Below, piece by piece: positions 23,106-35,200 of a DNA stretch of 64,000 nucleotides (position 1 is its first letter; each line of letters opens with the position of its first letter). A program made the position numbers and the translations under genes. The notes under the pieces were generated by a model. That model was given only the letters and a program-made list of their open reading frames with translations, was not told the origin of the DNA and did not search any database. Location of the stretch: contig RHPI01000638.1 of NCBI GenBank assembly GCA_009103225.1, positions 618,395-682,394 on the forward strand. Direction: 5' to 3'. This DNA comes from Chlorokybus atmophyticus. Taxonomy: Eukaryota; Streptophyta; Chlorokybophyceae; Chlorokybales; Chlorokybaceae.

Positions 23106-23920
23106 GGCAAGGGGCCTGTGGGAGGGGCGACGGCAGGCTGCAGGGGCGGCGGCAGGCCGCAGGGGCGGCGGCAGGCGGCAGGCGGCGGCAGGCGGCAGCG
23201 ACGTTAAACTAGTGGTAGTTAAAGTGTTTTATGTTTTAACTATAATAGTTAAACGCTGCTGCTGGTGCCTAGCCTAGCCTAGCTTGCCATGCCATGCATG
23301 CCATGCCTAGCCTAGCATGCCTGTCCTAGTCTAGTTTGTTTTTGTGTGAAGGGAGCCGGCCATTCAGGCCTATCCCTGAAGCATTGCATTGCAGCACAAC
23401 ACATAGTAAACATACATTAATTGGATTATATTGTGTGTGTACCACCACGTGGATTCGTGGTGGTGTAAGGGTTGTTCTATTAATTTGGAAATTCCCTTGG
23501 GGGGGGCAGTTCGGTGGCAACATCGACTGTCTCAGTGCCGCCATTTTGAGCGGTGAGGCCGCCAGAATTTTTGAGCGGCCGATATAAAACTCACCATTCA
23601 CAACTGGTCGATATCGGCCTGTAAGGTCGATTTGACGAGATTTTGGCACCCTGTGTGTCAATCACAGTTGTGAATTGTGCTGGGTTGTACAAAGTGAAAA
23701 CTTTGAAAAATCATAACTCGTGAAACGTCGCGTGGATTCGCGCACGGTTTGTTGCAGAGTGAGTGTCTAGTTGAGAGGTGTGTGTGTGGAGAGCTCTTTT
23801 TGGGGTGTATACTCCACCGTAACGCCTCAAATCTTGACGAGACAAAATTATTAGATTTTACTTGTATTGCAGTGCACAATCTGAGTACTTGTGCACTTGC
23901 TAACGGCTGTCTTTGGGCAG

Positions 23921-24517
23921 ATGTCTGACCAAGGAGAGGGAGGTGAGAAGTACTTTACCGTCCCTGACTCATCGTCATCATACGAACCATCAAGTGATGA
24001 CAAAGTGAGAGACTCGGACACGAGTGAGAGCTACAAGCTCACTGAGAGTGACAAGGAGGAAGCTGCGCAGGATAGCGAAGCTTCTCCCAATCAATCTACT
24101 CAGAGTGGGCCAGCTACAATGGACACACAGTCTGTCATTGGTGGGGCTATTGAGAAGTATGCGCGAGAGCGCAAAGCCTTGATCGATGCTCACCCACAGC
24201 TTCGTCAGGAAGTGTGGGATGCATGGGCGCAGACGGTTCGTGATGGCTATGAGACAGACTTTGCCACACTCCCTCGTGCAAGCAAGGAGATGGTGATCCG
24301 CATGCTCGAGCATGAGCTGACGAACAATATCCCGCCACTCGTGCGAGGTGAACCAAAGGTGGCTGCTATCATGACCGTATATGCTAAGCCTCTCCCTTAC
24401 CAAGGCAAGCGAATGGCGTTTGAGGCTTTGGCCAACTTGGGAGTGGAAACCTCACAGCGTTGCAAGGACGAGTGGTACCTCTGTTGTGGACATTTAGTGG
24501 CACAATGCAAGGTGTAA
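23921..24517 (+). CDS. Truncated gag-like protein of Ty3 element 1
   Basis: The frame starts MSDQGEGGEKYF. It has an acidic, Ser-rich N-terminus with repeated SDDK and ESDKEEA, then a helical capsid-like part (VWDAWAQTVRDGYETDF, then KEMVIRMLEHELTN). After about residue 182 it runs out of frame into pol sequence and stops, because about 1.27 kb present in the second copy (30950-32235) is missing. That lost part encodes the gag C-terminus and the CCHC-like knuckle. The protein can therefore be made only as an N-terminal piece. Confidence 0.8.
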   Translation: MSDQGEGGEKYFTVPDSSSSYEPSSDDKVRDSDTSESYKLTESDKEEAAQDSEASPNQSTQSGPATMDTQSVIGGAIEKYARERKALIDAHPQLRQEVWDAWAQTVRDGYETDFATLPRASKEMVIRMLEHELTNNIPPLVRGEPKVAAIMTVYAKPLPYQGKRMAFEALANLGVETSQRCKDEWYLCCGHLVAQCKV

Positions 24518-27500
24518 ACAGTTCGTTCTTGATTGACACTGGTGCAACACATAACTTCGTTGAGGAACAATGGGTTGTGCGCAACAAGATAGCGTGTAAA
24601 CCCTCAGCATTTTCAGCTGCCGGTGCGGGGGGTGCGTTGCCAATGAAAGGGGATATAAAAATGAAAGTAAAGATTGGTAATTATCATGCCACTCTTACTT
24701 TCATAGTGGTATCCATCGACATATCAGGTGTTGATGTGGTATTAGGACAGGAATGGCAGGAAAATGTCAAAATGACATTGGATACTGGCGCACGCTTGTG
24801 CACAGTACAGAAAGGTCGTAAGCGTGTAACATTGTCTTTGAAAGGGTCACATAGCTTGGACCACAAGCAGACCGACCCTGCGCTACTCACTGCACTGCAA
24901 GTGAAACGTGCGTTGCGCAAAAATACACCGGCGTTTCTGGTACACTGGACGTCATCGGACGACTTTGTGCCGGGAAATATAGAAGGTGTTGCAGACATCA
25001 TTGAGGAATATCAAGATGTGTTCTCAGATGAGTTGCCAGGCTTACCTCCTGATCGAGGTGTCGGACACACAATATCACTCATTCCTGATATTGAGCCTCC
25101 GTTTCGGCCTATATATAGGCTGAGCCCCCGAGAGGGGGGGGAAATGGAAACTCAAATCAAGGAGTTATTGGAAAAGGGATTGATTGAACCGAGTTCTTCA
25201 CCCTTTGGCGCGCCCATCTTGTTTGTGATGAAAAAGAATGGAAAGCTGCGCATGTGTGTGGATTACCGTGCTTTGAACAAGATCACGGTAAAGAATCGAT
25301 ACCCGCTGCCCCGGATTGATGATGTGTTTGATAAACTGTCGGGAAATGCGTACTTTAGTACGTTGGACTTAACAAGTGGGTATCATCAAATCCGGATTCA
25401 TCCTTCTGATGTTTACAAGACAGCATTCAGAACACCTTCGGGCCATTATCAATACAAAGTGTTACCTTTTGGATTGACTAATGCGCCCGCAGTGTTTCAG
25501 AAGGAAATGAATAAGATTTTTGGTGGCATACTTGGCAAGTATGTTATGGTTTACTTGGATGACATTATTGTCTTTAGTAAAACCAAGGAAGAGCATAAGC
25601 AGCACTTGAAAGCGGTGTTCGCCTTGCTGCGTACACATCGCTTGTTTGCCAATCTTGCGAAGTGTGACTTCTGCAAGACGGAGTTGCCATTCTTGGGGCA
25701 CATTGTGAGCGGTGCGGGTGTGAAACCTGACCCTCGCAAAGTGCAAGTTGTAAAGGATTGGCCTCAACCTAAGAATATCCATCAACTGCGATCATTTTTG
25801 GGATTGGCAAACTACTTTCGCAAGTTTATGATGGGGTACTCCACAGTAGTGGTGCCTTTGACAAAACTGTTGCGAAAAGATGCTCCATTCTTATGGACAG
25901 CTGAACAAGAAGCTGCTATGCAACAGGTGAAGCTAGCTTTGACTTCTGCTCCAGTGTTGGCATTGCCAAACTGGGACAAGCATTTCACTGTGGTTAGCGA
26001 TGCGTCCACCCTTGGGTGTGGTGCAGTACTGTTGCAAGATGGCAGACCATGTGCTTATGAGAGTAGGAAGTTCATCCCAGCAGAGGTGAATTACACTACC
26101 ACCGAGCAAGAGTTGCTTGGTATAGTACATGCTCTGAAACATGGCGATGTTACTTGGAGGGGGTTCAGTTCACAGTGGTGACCGATCATAATCCATTGGT
26201 GTATTTCTCAACACAGCAAAACTTGTCACGAAGGCAAGCCCGCTGGAATGAGTTTCTGTCTCGGTTTACCTTTGAGTGGGTATACCGGCCAGGCAGAACC
26301 AATGTTGCTGATCCTCTGAGTCGTTGTCCATCATTGTTGGCAGCTATGCGTGCGCAATTGCTTGCGACGCGCGGTACATTGCCACCGGATGATGAGTTTG
26401 TGCAAGCTGTTGTGCAAGGGTATGCTTTTGACCCATGGTTCTCGTCAGAGGACAACGTGCAAAAGCTGAGCAAACGAGACAACTTGTATTATGTGGGCAC
26501 CAGCTTGGTAATACCTGACCATGCTGGATTGCGTGCGAAATGCATAGCTGATGTACACGATCCACCGTACGCTGGGCACTTTGGCAGTCGCAAGACTGTT
26601 AAAGCAGCGCAACAGTTGTATTGGTGGCCATCGTTGCCTGTTGACGTAAAACGGTATGTGGACACGTGTGACAAATGTCAGCGTGATAAGCCGTTACGTC
26701 AGAAACCCGCTGGTTTGCTGCGACCATTGCCTATTCCTGATGGCAAATGGGAAAGTGTGAGTATGGACTTAGTTACTGAGCTCCCAGAGACAGCATTAGG
26801 TCACACTGCGGTTGCAGTTTTTGTGGATCGTTTGACAGAAATGGTCCACATTGTCCCTTGTCGCACGGAGATAGGCTCCCATGAGTTGGCGATGGTTTTT
26901 GTCGCGTCTGTGTTCAAGTTGCATGGCTTGCCCCGCAACTTTGTGTCAGATCGCGATCCGCGATTTATGGCTCAGTTTTGGAAGTCGCTATGCAGCTTCT
27001 TACACATTCAGCAGAACATGAGCACTGCTTACCATCCACAGACGGATGGTCAGACAGAACGCGCCAATCAAGTGATTGAGGAAACCATCCGGCATTATGT
27101 GAGCCCGAATCAGAGTGATTGGGATATTTATCTCCCAATGGCTGAGTTTGCGATCAATAATGCATGGCAAGAGAGTGTGCAGGAGACTCCGTTCTTCTTG
27201 AATTACGGAGTGCATCCACTGAGTCCTGCGAACATCAAGTTGCCCGCTACTGACGTGACTCGCGTACCTGCAGCGCGCGAGATGGCTTCGGCCATGCAGG
27301 ATAGGTTAGCGTTGGAAAAAGACTGTCTGCGCGCAGCGCAAGACAGACAAAAAGCCCAAGCTGATGCGCATCGTAGAGAGGCCAACTACGATGTGGGCTG
27401 TTCGGTGCTTTTAAGTACCAAAAACGTATCCATCAAGGGAGTGGGTACCAGCAAGTTTTTCCCTCGCTGGATAGGCCCTTTCAAAATAATTGATCGGGTC

Positions 27501-27827
27501 GGCACTCACGCGTATCGTTTGGACTTGCCAAAGTCGATACGCATTCACAATGTGTTTCACGTGAGTGTACTGAAACCATACCGTTCTGACGGTCGGGTTC
27601 AACCTCCTCCACCCCCCGTTGCAGTGGATGGCGACGATACTTTCGAGTATGAGGTGGAAGCAATCCTGAGTCACCGTAAGCCTCGACGCGGACGCGCGCC
27701 GTCTTACTTGGTGAAATGGAAAGGGTATGGTGTTGAGCACAACACGTGGGAGCCCGAAAGGAATCTTACCAACTGCCAAGAGATTCTTCGGGGGTACTGG
27801 AGTGCTGTGTCCACACGCGGACGGTAA
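24468..27827 (+). pseudogene. pol of Ty3 element 1: PR, RT, RNase H, integrase, chromodomain
   Basis: Protease: SSFLIDTGATHNFV at about 24520-24560. Reverse transcriptase: SSSPFGAPILFVMKKNGKLR and the catalytic YLDD at 25552-25563. RNase H: FTVVSDASTLGCGAV at about 25986. Integrase: zinc-binding H/H/C/C at about 26556-26690, the DDE core around VSMDLV, FVSDRDPRF and YHPQTDGQTERANQ (26760-27080). C-terminal chromodomain YEVEAILSHR and YLVKWKGYG...NTWEP at about 27648-27760, which in this class can steer integration to marked chromatin. A one-base deletion at about 26140, inside RNase H, separates the RT frame (to 26181) from the integrase frame (to 27827); the second copy has the extra base. 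Otherwise it is open, so it is a young inactive copy. Confidence 0.9.
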
Positions 27828-27937
27828 AAGGGTGCTGGCAGACATCTTTACCGCTTCGGCCCTGGTTCTCTCACTGCTTTGGTTCTCGGTGCTCATGGTG
27901 GGGCTTTGCTAACCATTCAATGAGGACATTGAAACCT

Positions 27938-27950
27938 AAGTGGGGGGGAA
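27938..27950 (+). other. Polypurine tract of Ty3 element 1
   Basis: AAGTGGGGGGGAA immediately before the 3' LTR is the second-strand primer site. The same 13 bases precede the 3' LTR of Ty3 element 2 (apart from the first A position) and of the TRIM at 49020-49542. Confidence 0.88.
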
Positions 27951-28289
27951 TGTAACGGAGTGCTACTTCTATAGAGGTTCCCCGCCCTTATTTAGGATTA
28001 AATAAGGGTCCCAACGGGTATATACAGCCAATTAAGCCGTATTAGGGCCGTTAACCTAATGTTAAGGCCCTAATGTAGTGTTACTTAACTGTAACACTGA
28101 TATCGACATGAGACTCATGTCTCATGTCGATATCAGCTGTATGGCGGCACTGCTAACGCAGCAGCCGCCATAGCCACAGGATCTTCTGCTTCGGCAGTTG
28201 CCCCTGGCGGCGGCGGTGTGGTCGGCGTGGCTGGTGGTGGTGTTGGGGTAGGGGATTTAAGGGAGGAGGTAGCACCCCCTCTCCTTACA
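27951..28289 (+). repeat. 3' LTR of Ty3 element 1
   Basis: 339 bp, TGTAACGGAGTG to CTCTCCTTACA. The central palindrome is altered relative to the 5' copy (GAGACTCATGTCTC instead of GAGACAAGAGTCTC). It is followed by the target duplication GTCTG. Confidence 0.93.
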
Positions 28290-28389
28290 GTCTGGGTCCC
28301 GCGGACCAGGTAATCGTGGTCCGCGGGGCACGGACCATGTTCGCCCGCGTGGTCCGTGGAAGGACCATGCATGGTCCTTGAACGTCAAG

Positions 28390-29692
28390 CCAGAAGACGC
28401 CTTGACGGTGGGAACATCGACTTCAAGCTCCGGAGGGCTTGTGCTAAGGTGTGTATTGTGCACATGCTCGTGTGTATGTGTGCATTGTTGTGACTGTTCA
28501 CGTGAACACCAAAGCCATTGTATGCGTTTTGTAGGTCATCATGTCTGCACCACAGCCCGCTATGCGTAGCAACATCACTCTTAAAGACAAGAAGCGCATC
28601 TTACAGTTGTATCATAAGTTGTGCAAGAACACCAACATTAGGCAAGCAGACTTCATGGCTAGTGTTAAATCCAAGTTGAAATTAAATAGTGCATTGTCTA
28701 AGTTGCTGACTAGCCGTAAAGATAGTTGAGACGCTAGCTCTGGGTGGTAATTTTCCTGCAAATCCCAAGCGCATGCCGCATGCGCCGCGGCGGCTTGCAG
28801 CACATCCTCAAATTAAGGATGCATTATATGCATGGTTTGTACAAGCTCGAGCTCGCAATGCCACCTTCACAGACATGATACCGATAGAGAAGGGCAAGGA
28901 CTTTGCTAGCAAGTTGAACATAGAGGACTGTAATGCATCACACACATGATGCATAAAAGCCCTCTATGCATAATACGCGTGTAATGCATTGAAGCCCTCT
29001 ATGTTCAAAGCCACCCATTCGGGTGGGTACCTCGGTTCAAGAGGCGTTATGGCATCTCTGCTAAGCCATTGAATGGGAAGCCAATGATGCAGATGACAAA
29101 AGAGTTGACATGGCCCAAGCTGACTTGCCAGAAATTCTTGAAGAGTACGGCGCTACCAACACCTTCAACCTGAATAAGAGCGGGTTTGTTCTACCGGGCT
29201 CATCCACGCCGCACATTGGTTACTGCAAGTGACGAAGCGTGAGGGGGGAAGAGAGAGAATGATAAGTCCGCAATAGCACTCTTTGAAAATGCCAACGGCC
29301 CCGAGAAGTATCCCCTTATGCCAATTGGTACGTTTGAAAGACTTAAGTCTTTTGGGAGCACATGGACTCCCATCCGCATTGGTGTGGAGTATAAGAACAA
29401 CAAGAAGGCTTTGATGAACGCTGAGGTAAGATGTTTGGCACTATTGCTAGTTGGCAAGTCTGTTAGTGTAAACTGCAAGTCCACATGTGTGATTGTAAGT
29501 TCATGTGTGATTAAGCGTTAACCTCAGCAGATCCTCGGTCATGGGCTGAGTCAGCCTAGCTTCTTAACTACGCCTTTTAGTTGAAGCTGCAGAAGCGCAA
29601 TAAGTTGTTGTTGTTTGACAACTCTTCCACCCACGCTTGCAAGTACGGGGTCGCGGGCATGGAGAAAGGGTTCAAAACGCTGCAGGTAGACA
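28390..29692 (+). pseudogene. pogo/Tigger-type transposase, N-terminal part (decayed)
   Basis: An exon ending at 28448 (GTSTSSSGGLVLR|GTGTGT) joins one at 28535 with ATG at 28541. The frame shows a CENP-B-like helix-turn-helix (NITLKDKKRILQLYHKLC, IRQADFMASVKSKLKLN). After a stop at 28728 a second DNA-binding part follows (HPQIKDALYAWFVQARARN). The DDE core then begins: HPFGWVPRFKRRYGIS, GLFYRAHPRRTL in another frame, GPEKYPLMPIG, and LLLFDNSSTHA, which holds the second catalytic Asp. The first catalytic Asp position reads Asn. The frame is broken by several shifts, by a hairpin insert (28917-29013), and finally by Ty3 element 2, after which the transposase continues at 35913. Confidence 0.75.
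28917..29013. repeat. Small foldback insert in the transposase relic
   Basis: GAACATAGAGG at the left edge is repeated inverted as CCTCTATGTTC at the right edge. Inside, GTAATGCAT and GCCCTCTATG each occur twice. The insert separates two parts of the transposase that are otherwise contiguous, so it may be a tiny MITE. Confidence 0.5.
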
Positions 29693-29693
29693 C

Positions 29694-29862
29694 TATAACG
29701 GAGTACTACCTCCATAGAGGTTCCCCGCACTTATTTAGGATTCAATAAGGGTTCCAACGGGATTATACAGCCAATTAAGCCATACTGGGGCCATTAACCT
29801 AGTGTTAATAGCTTAATTTAGTGTTACGGTAAGTAACACTGATATCGCCATGAGACATGAGT
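29694..29862 (+). repeat. Truncated 5' LTR of Ty3 element 2
   Basis: Begins TATAACGGAGTAC, a mutated form of TGTAACGG, and matches the first half of the element 1 LTR. It breaks off after GACATGAG. A deletion then removes the LTR end, the PBS and part of the leader, resuming at the region equivalent to about 23355. Confidence 0.8.
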
Positions 29863-30403
29863 GGCCATCCAAGCCCCGCGGCCATTTAAGCCTCTCCCTG
29901 AACCATTGCATGCAAGCATACAACATAGTGATCATATATTAATTGTTATATTGTGTATTGTGTGGGTTTTATATATTTTTACAATTCTCTTGGGGGCAGT
30001 TCGGTGGCAACATCGGCTGCCTCGTTACCGTCAGTGAGCGCGGTGAGGCCGCCAGAATTTTATGGGCGGCCAGTATCAAACTCCAGACTCAATGATATTG
30101 GCCTGTAAGGTTGATTCGACGAGATTTTGGCACCCCGTGTGTCAATTGTAATTGTGAGTGGAGCTGGGTTGTATAAAGTGAAAACTTTGAGCAGCCATAG
30201 CTCGTGAACCGTCGCGTGCATTTGCGTACGGTTTGTTCTAAAGTGATTGTCTAGTTAAGAGGTGTTTGGAGAGCTGTGTTTGAAAGCTGTATACTCTACA
30301 TAAACCCCTCGAAACTTGACGAGACAAAAGCACGAAGATTTGCCACTTTTTGCAGTGCACAATCTGTGTATTGTGCACTTGCTAACGGCTATATCCTTGG
30401 GCA

Positions 30404-31850
30404 GATGGCTGACCAAGGACAGGGAGGTGAGAAGTACTTCGCCGTCCTTGACTCATCGTTGTATGAGTCATCGAGTGATGACAAAGTGAGGAACTTGGAC
30501 GAGTGCGAGCTACAAGCTCACCGAGAGTGACAAGGAGGAAGCTGAGCAGGATAGCGAAGCTTCTCCCAGCAGGTCCACTCAGAGTGGACCAGATGCAATA
30601 GACACACAAAGTGTCATTGGCGGGGCTATAATAAAGTATGCCTCGGAGCGTAAGGCTCTACTTGACACCCACCCTTAGCCTTCTCAGGAAACGTGGGAGG
30701 CGTGGGCACAGAAGGTTCGGGATGGCTATAAAACGGATTTTGCCACACTTCCTCGTGCAAGGGAAATGGTGATCCGTATGCTCGAGCACGAGTTGACGAA
30801 CAATGTTCCGCCACTTGTGCGTGGCGATCCCAAAGTGGCTGCTCTCATGGCTGTTTATGATAGGCCACTCCATACGAAGGGAAGCGAATGGCTTTTGAAG
30901 CCTTGGCCAACTTGGTGGTGGAAACCTCGCAGCATTGTAAGGATGTGTTTTGGTACTTGGGGCTCGACTTGGAGGACAAGTTTGCTGACCGAGTCAAGTT
31001 AACAACACGCCTTGATGCTATTCAATCTAAGTTGGTGGCGCTGCGCCAGCAGGTGGCGGGTGCTACTTCGGCAGCTTGTACGTCAGCGGGGCTGCGGGTT
31101 ATAGCATTGAACAATTCTGAGAAGTTCAAGCCCAACGGCAGCGTTAGCATCCACGCATAGGTGGTAACTGTTAAGCACTATGATAGCATTAAGACGCCCA
31201 ATTGGTGAGCACATTGCAACTGCTGAGTTGCTTATGCCGTCTGACGCACTCGCCGAAAGGGCGAGACAGACAGATAATGGTGCTAAAAAGACAGTAGAAG
31301 CATTGTATCAGTTTCTGGTGGAACGCTACGGTGGCATAGACCCGGCTATTTTGGCAAGCTGTGACAGAATGGTCATGGTCAATGGGCAGCTTCAGTGTAT
31401 CTGCAGGAGTTTCAGGCATTGGTGGGTCGCGCCAACAGTGGCCTGATGCCTATGGACAAGGCTAAGCAGTTTGAGTTGTACAAGCGCGGCTTAGATGCGC
31501 GTGTGCGCGATCAGCAGCAATACAACACGGCAACGGGACTGCCTTGGGCTCCTGCCGACTTGGCCACATTGCAGAAGCTGAGTGCATACATGTATAATGA
31601 CGACATGGCGACGCAGGAAACATCACATGCAGCAGCAGTGGCCAAACCTTGGGAAGTGGGAGGCAAGTGATACCATCAGCCGAGTGTACACGCGACAAAG
31701 AAGCCGAAGACTTACACGCCCCCCACAGGTGCTACAGGTGGTGTCGCACTTGCTGCGGCTTGCAACTGTTTTATGTGCCGTCAGCCGGGCCACATTACCA
31801 AACAGCCCAAACAAGGCAAAGGGCAAGGCCAAGAAAGCTGAATAGAATTT
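30404..31850 (+). pseudogene. gag remnant of Ty3 element 2
   Basis: ATGGCTGACCAAGGACAGG at 30404 opens the same gag as in element 1, soon shifted and stopped. Segments KFADRVKLTTRLDAIQSKL (about 30975), SGLMPMDKAKQFELYKRGLD (about 31436) and a CCHC-like knuckle CFMCRQPGHIT (about 31765-31800) show the retrotransposon gag C-terminus and nucleic-acid-binding part that element 1 lacks. Confidence 0.7.
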
Positions 31851-32239
31851 TTCCGTGACTGATGTAAAATAGCTAATTGCTTGAGATGTAGGCAGTAGCT
31901 GGTTTGATGATCTTACCCAAGTGCATGTAATGACACGCGCATGGCAAGCACATGACAAGCTGCCACTTTTTGGTATTGAAAAAGTGGAAATGTGCTGGTA
32001 CATGTGAAGTTTAACATGCTTACTGATGTGTTGCATGCATTGAGTTGCAAAATAAGCACAAAACCTTCAGTATGATGGTGATGGTGCCAAAGTATCATGG
32101 CCAATGGTTGAAGCATACTCGGGGGGGGGGGGGTTACTGTGTTACAACAATTCAACAAGCGTGAAGCATTGATAGTACGATTGTCAGCAATTTTGATCAA
32201 CCCCCGCATTACTCACGGACTCTGGACGACCTTTTAAGG

Positions 32240-35200
32240 ACGAGTGGTACCTTTGTTGTGGACATTCGGTGGCACAATGCAGGGTGTAAATAGTTCGTTC
32301 TTGGTTGACACTGGTGTGACACACATCTTCGTTGAGGAACAATGGGTTGTTTGCAATAAAATAATGTGCAAACCCTCAGCATTTTCAGCTGCCAGTGCTG
32401 GGGGTGCGTTGCCAATAAGAGGAGAAATCAAAATGAAAATAAAGTTTGGTAGTTATCATGCCACTTTCACTTTTATAGTTGGTGTTGATGTGGTGCTAGG
32501 ACAAAAATGGCAGGATAATGTTAAAATAATATTGGATACTAGTGCACAATTGTGCACAGTGAAGAAGGGCCGTAAGCGTGTAACGCTGTCTGTGATAGGG
32601 TCACATAGCTTGGAACATAAGCAAACTCACCCCGTGCTTCTCATTGCACTGCAAGTGAAGCGTGCATTCCGTAAAAACACACCAGCTTTTCTGGTGCACT
32701 TAACGTCGTCTGACAACTTTGTGCCATGCAGTAAGGTGTTGCAAACATCATTAAGAAGTATCGATACATATTCTTAGATGAATTGCCAGGCTTACCCCCT
32801 GATCGAGGTGTCGGACACGCAATACCGTTGATTCTTGATGGGAGATTGCGCATGTGTTTGGATTATCGTGCTTTGCAACAAGATTACTATAAAAAATCGA
32901 TATCCGTTACCGCGGATTAATGATGTGTTTTATAAGCTGTCGGGTAATGCATATTTCAGTTGGCTGGAGTTAACATATGGGTATTATCAACTCCGTAGTC
33001 ACCCTTCTGATGTCCACAAAACGGCATTCAAACCACCCTTAGGTCATTGTCAATACAAAGTATTACCCATTGGATTGACATGCACCTGCGGTGTTTCAGA
33101 AGGAAATGAAGAAAAATTTTGGTAACATGCTTGGAATGCATGTTATGGTTTACTTGGATGACATTATTGTCTTTAGTTAAACAAAAGAAGAGCACAGAAG
33201 GCATCCGTAAGCAATGTTGGCTTCACTGCAAATACACCGCTTATTTTCCAACTTGTCAAAGTGTGTCGTTTGCAAGGCAGAGCTGCCATTCCTAAGGCAT
33301 ATTGTCAGTGGGGAGGGTGTCAAACCTGACCCTTGCAAAGTGCAAGTGGTTGAAGAATAGCCTCAACCCGAGAATATGCATTAGTTGCGATCATTCTTGG
33401 GGTTGGCAAACTATTTTCGCTAGTTTTTATGATGGGGTACTCTACAGTTGTGGTGCCTTTAACTAAATTGTTGCAAAAGGATGCCCCATTCTCTGGACAG
33501 CAGCACAAGAAGCTGCTACGCAACAAGTGAAGTTGGCCTTGACCTCGGCACCAGTGTTGGCATTGCCAAGTTGGGATAAACACTTCACTGTGGTGAGCGA
33601 TGCCTCCACCCTTGATAGTGGTGCAGTCTTGCAGAATGGCAGACCATGTGCTTATGAGGGTAGGAACTTCATTCCAGCAGAGGTGAACTACACTACCACT
33701 GAGCAAGAAATGCTTGGTATAATGTATGCTCTTAAAATATGGCGACGTCACTTAGAGGGAGTTCAGTTCACAGTGGTGACTGATCACAACCCATTGGTGT
33801 ACTTCTTAACAGCTGAACTTGTCACGTAGGCAAGCTCGCTGGATCATCCAATGATTGAGTTTCTGTCGCAATGTACTTTTGCATGGGTATATCGGCTTGG
33901 TAGGACCCATGTGGCAGATCCTCTAAGTCGCTGTCCGTCATTGTTGGCAGCTATGCGTGCGCAATTGCTTGCGACGCATGGTACATTGGCCCCCTAAAGA
34001 TGAGTTTGTGCAAGCTGTTTTACATGGGTATGCCTCAGACTCATAGTTCTCGAGGGAAGAGAATGTACAAAAGCTTGACACAAAAGACAACTTGTATAAC
34101 ATGAGCGCCAGCTTGGTGATATCTAACCATGCTAGGCTGCGCATAAAATGCATAATAGATGTATACAATCCACCGTACGTTGGGCACTTTGAGAATCGTT
34201 AAACTATTAAAGCAGCGCAACATCTATGGTGGCCATCATTGCCTGTTGACGTAAAGCATTATGTTGACACGTGTAACAAATGTCAACGTGATAAGCCGTT
34301 ACGTCAGAAATCCACTGGGTTGCTGCAAACTTTGCCTATTCCTAATGGCAAATGGGAAAGTGTGAGTATAAACCTTGTTACTAAGCTCTCAGGGACAGCA
34401 GTAGGTCACACTGCGCTTGCAGTTTTTGTGGACCGTGTAACAAAAATGGTTCACATTGTCCCTTGTCGCACGAAGATAGGCTCCCCCCGTGAGTCAGGCC
34501 TAGTTTTTGTGGCGTCTGTGTTTAAGTTGCATGGCTTGCCTCGCAACTTTGTATCTGATCGCGATCTGCGCTTTGTAGCTCAGTTTTAAAAGTCGCTTTT
34601 GTTGAATGTGCAAGAAGTCGCTATGCTTCTTGCACATTCAACAAAACATGAGCACAGCTTATCATCCGCAGTCAGATGTTTAGACAGAGCGTGCCAATCA
34701 AGTGATTGAGGAAACCATCCGGCATTATGTGAATCCATACCAGCATGATTGGGATATCTATCTCCCAATCGCTGAGTTCGCAAGTAACAATGCCTGGCAA
34801 GAGAGTGTGCAAGAAACTCCGATTTTTTTTTATTACGCAGTGCGTCCATTAAGTTTTGCGAACATCAAGTTGCCCGCTACTGGCGTAACTCGCGTGCCTG
34901 CAGCGCGCGAGATGGCTTTGGCCATGCAGCATAGGTTAGCATTGGTAAAAGAGCGCAGCGCAAGACAGTTAAAAAGCCCACGCTGATGCACATCGTAGAG
35001 AGGCCTACTATGACGTGGGCTGTTCAGTGCTTTTAAGCACCAAAAACATATCCATCAAGGGAGTGGGTACTCGCAAGTTCTTCCCTTGCTGGACATGCCC
35101 TTTTAACGTGAGTGATTGGGTCGGCACTCGCGCGTATTGTTTGGACTTGCCAAAGTCGATACGCATTCACAATGTGTTTCATGTGAGTGTACTAGAACCG

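Larger units (their letters stand above)
22748..28289 (+). mobile_element. Ty3-type chromovirus LTR retrotransposon, nearly complete
   Basis: Two 339-bp LTRs (TG...CA) differ at roughly a dozen positions. They enclose a primer-binding site, gag, pol and a polypurine tract. GTCTG directly before 22748 and again at 28290-28294 is the 5-bp target duplication. Domain order protease, RT, RNase H, integrase, chromodomain identifies a Ty3 chromovirus. Two lesions are visible: a deletion joining gag to pol near 24467 (compared with the second copy downstream) and a one-base loss at about 26140. It is therefore probably not autonomous. Confidence 0.93.
22319..28387. mobile_element. TIR element built of GGACCAT palindromes, split by a Ty3 insertion
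   Basis: The ends TGACGTTCAAGGACCATG (from 22319) and its reverse complement (to 28387) form about 26-bp terminal inverted repeats with one mismatch. Removing the Ty3 element and one target duplication leaves about 520 bp without coding capacity. The interior contains at least ten variants of the palindrome GGACCATNNATGGTCC, for example at 22329, 22396, 22428, 22515, 22683, 28305, 28332 and 28362. This looks like a non-autonomous DNA element whose repeats might bind a transposase or fold into hairpins. I see no sure target duplication (only GCC on both sides). Confidence 0.55.
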
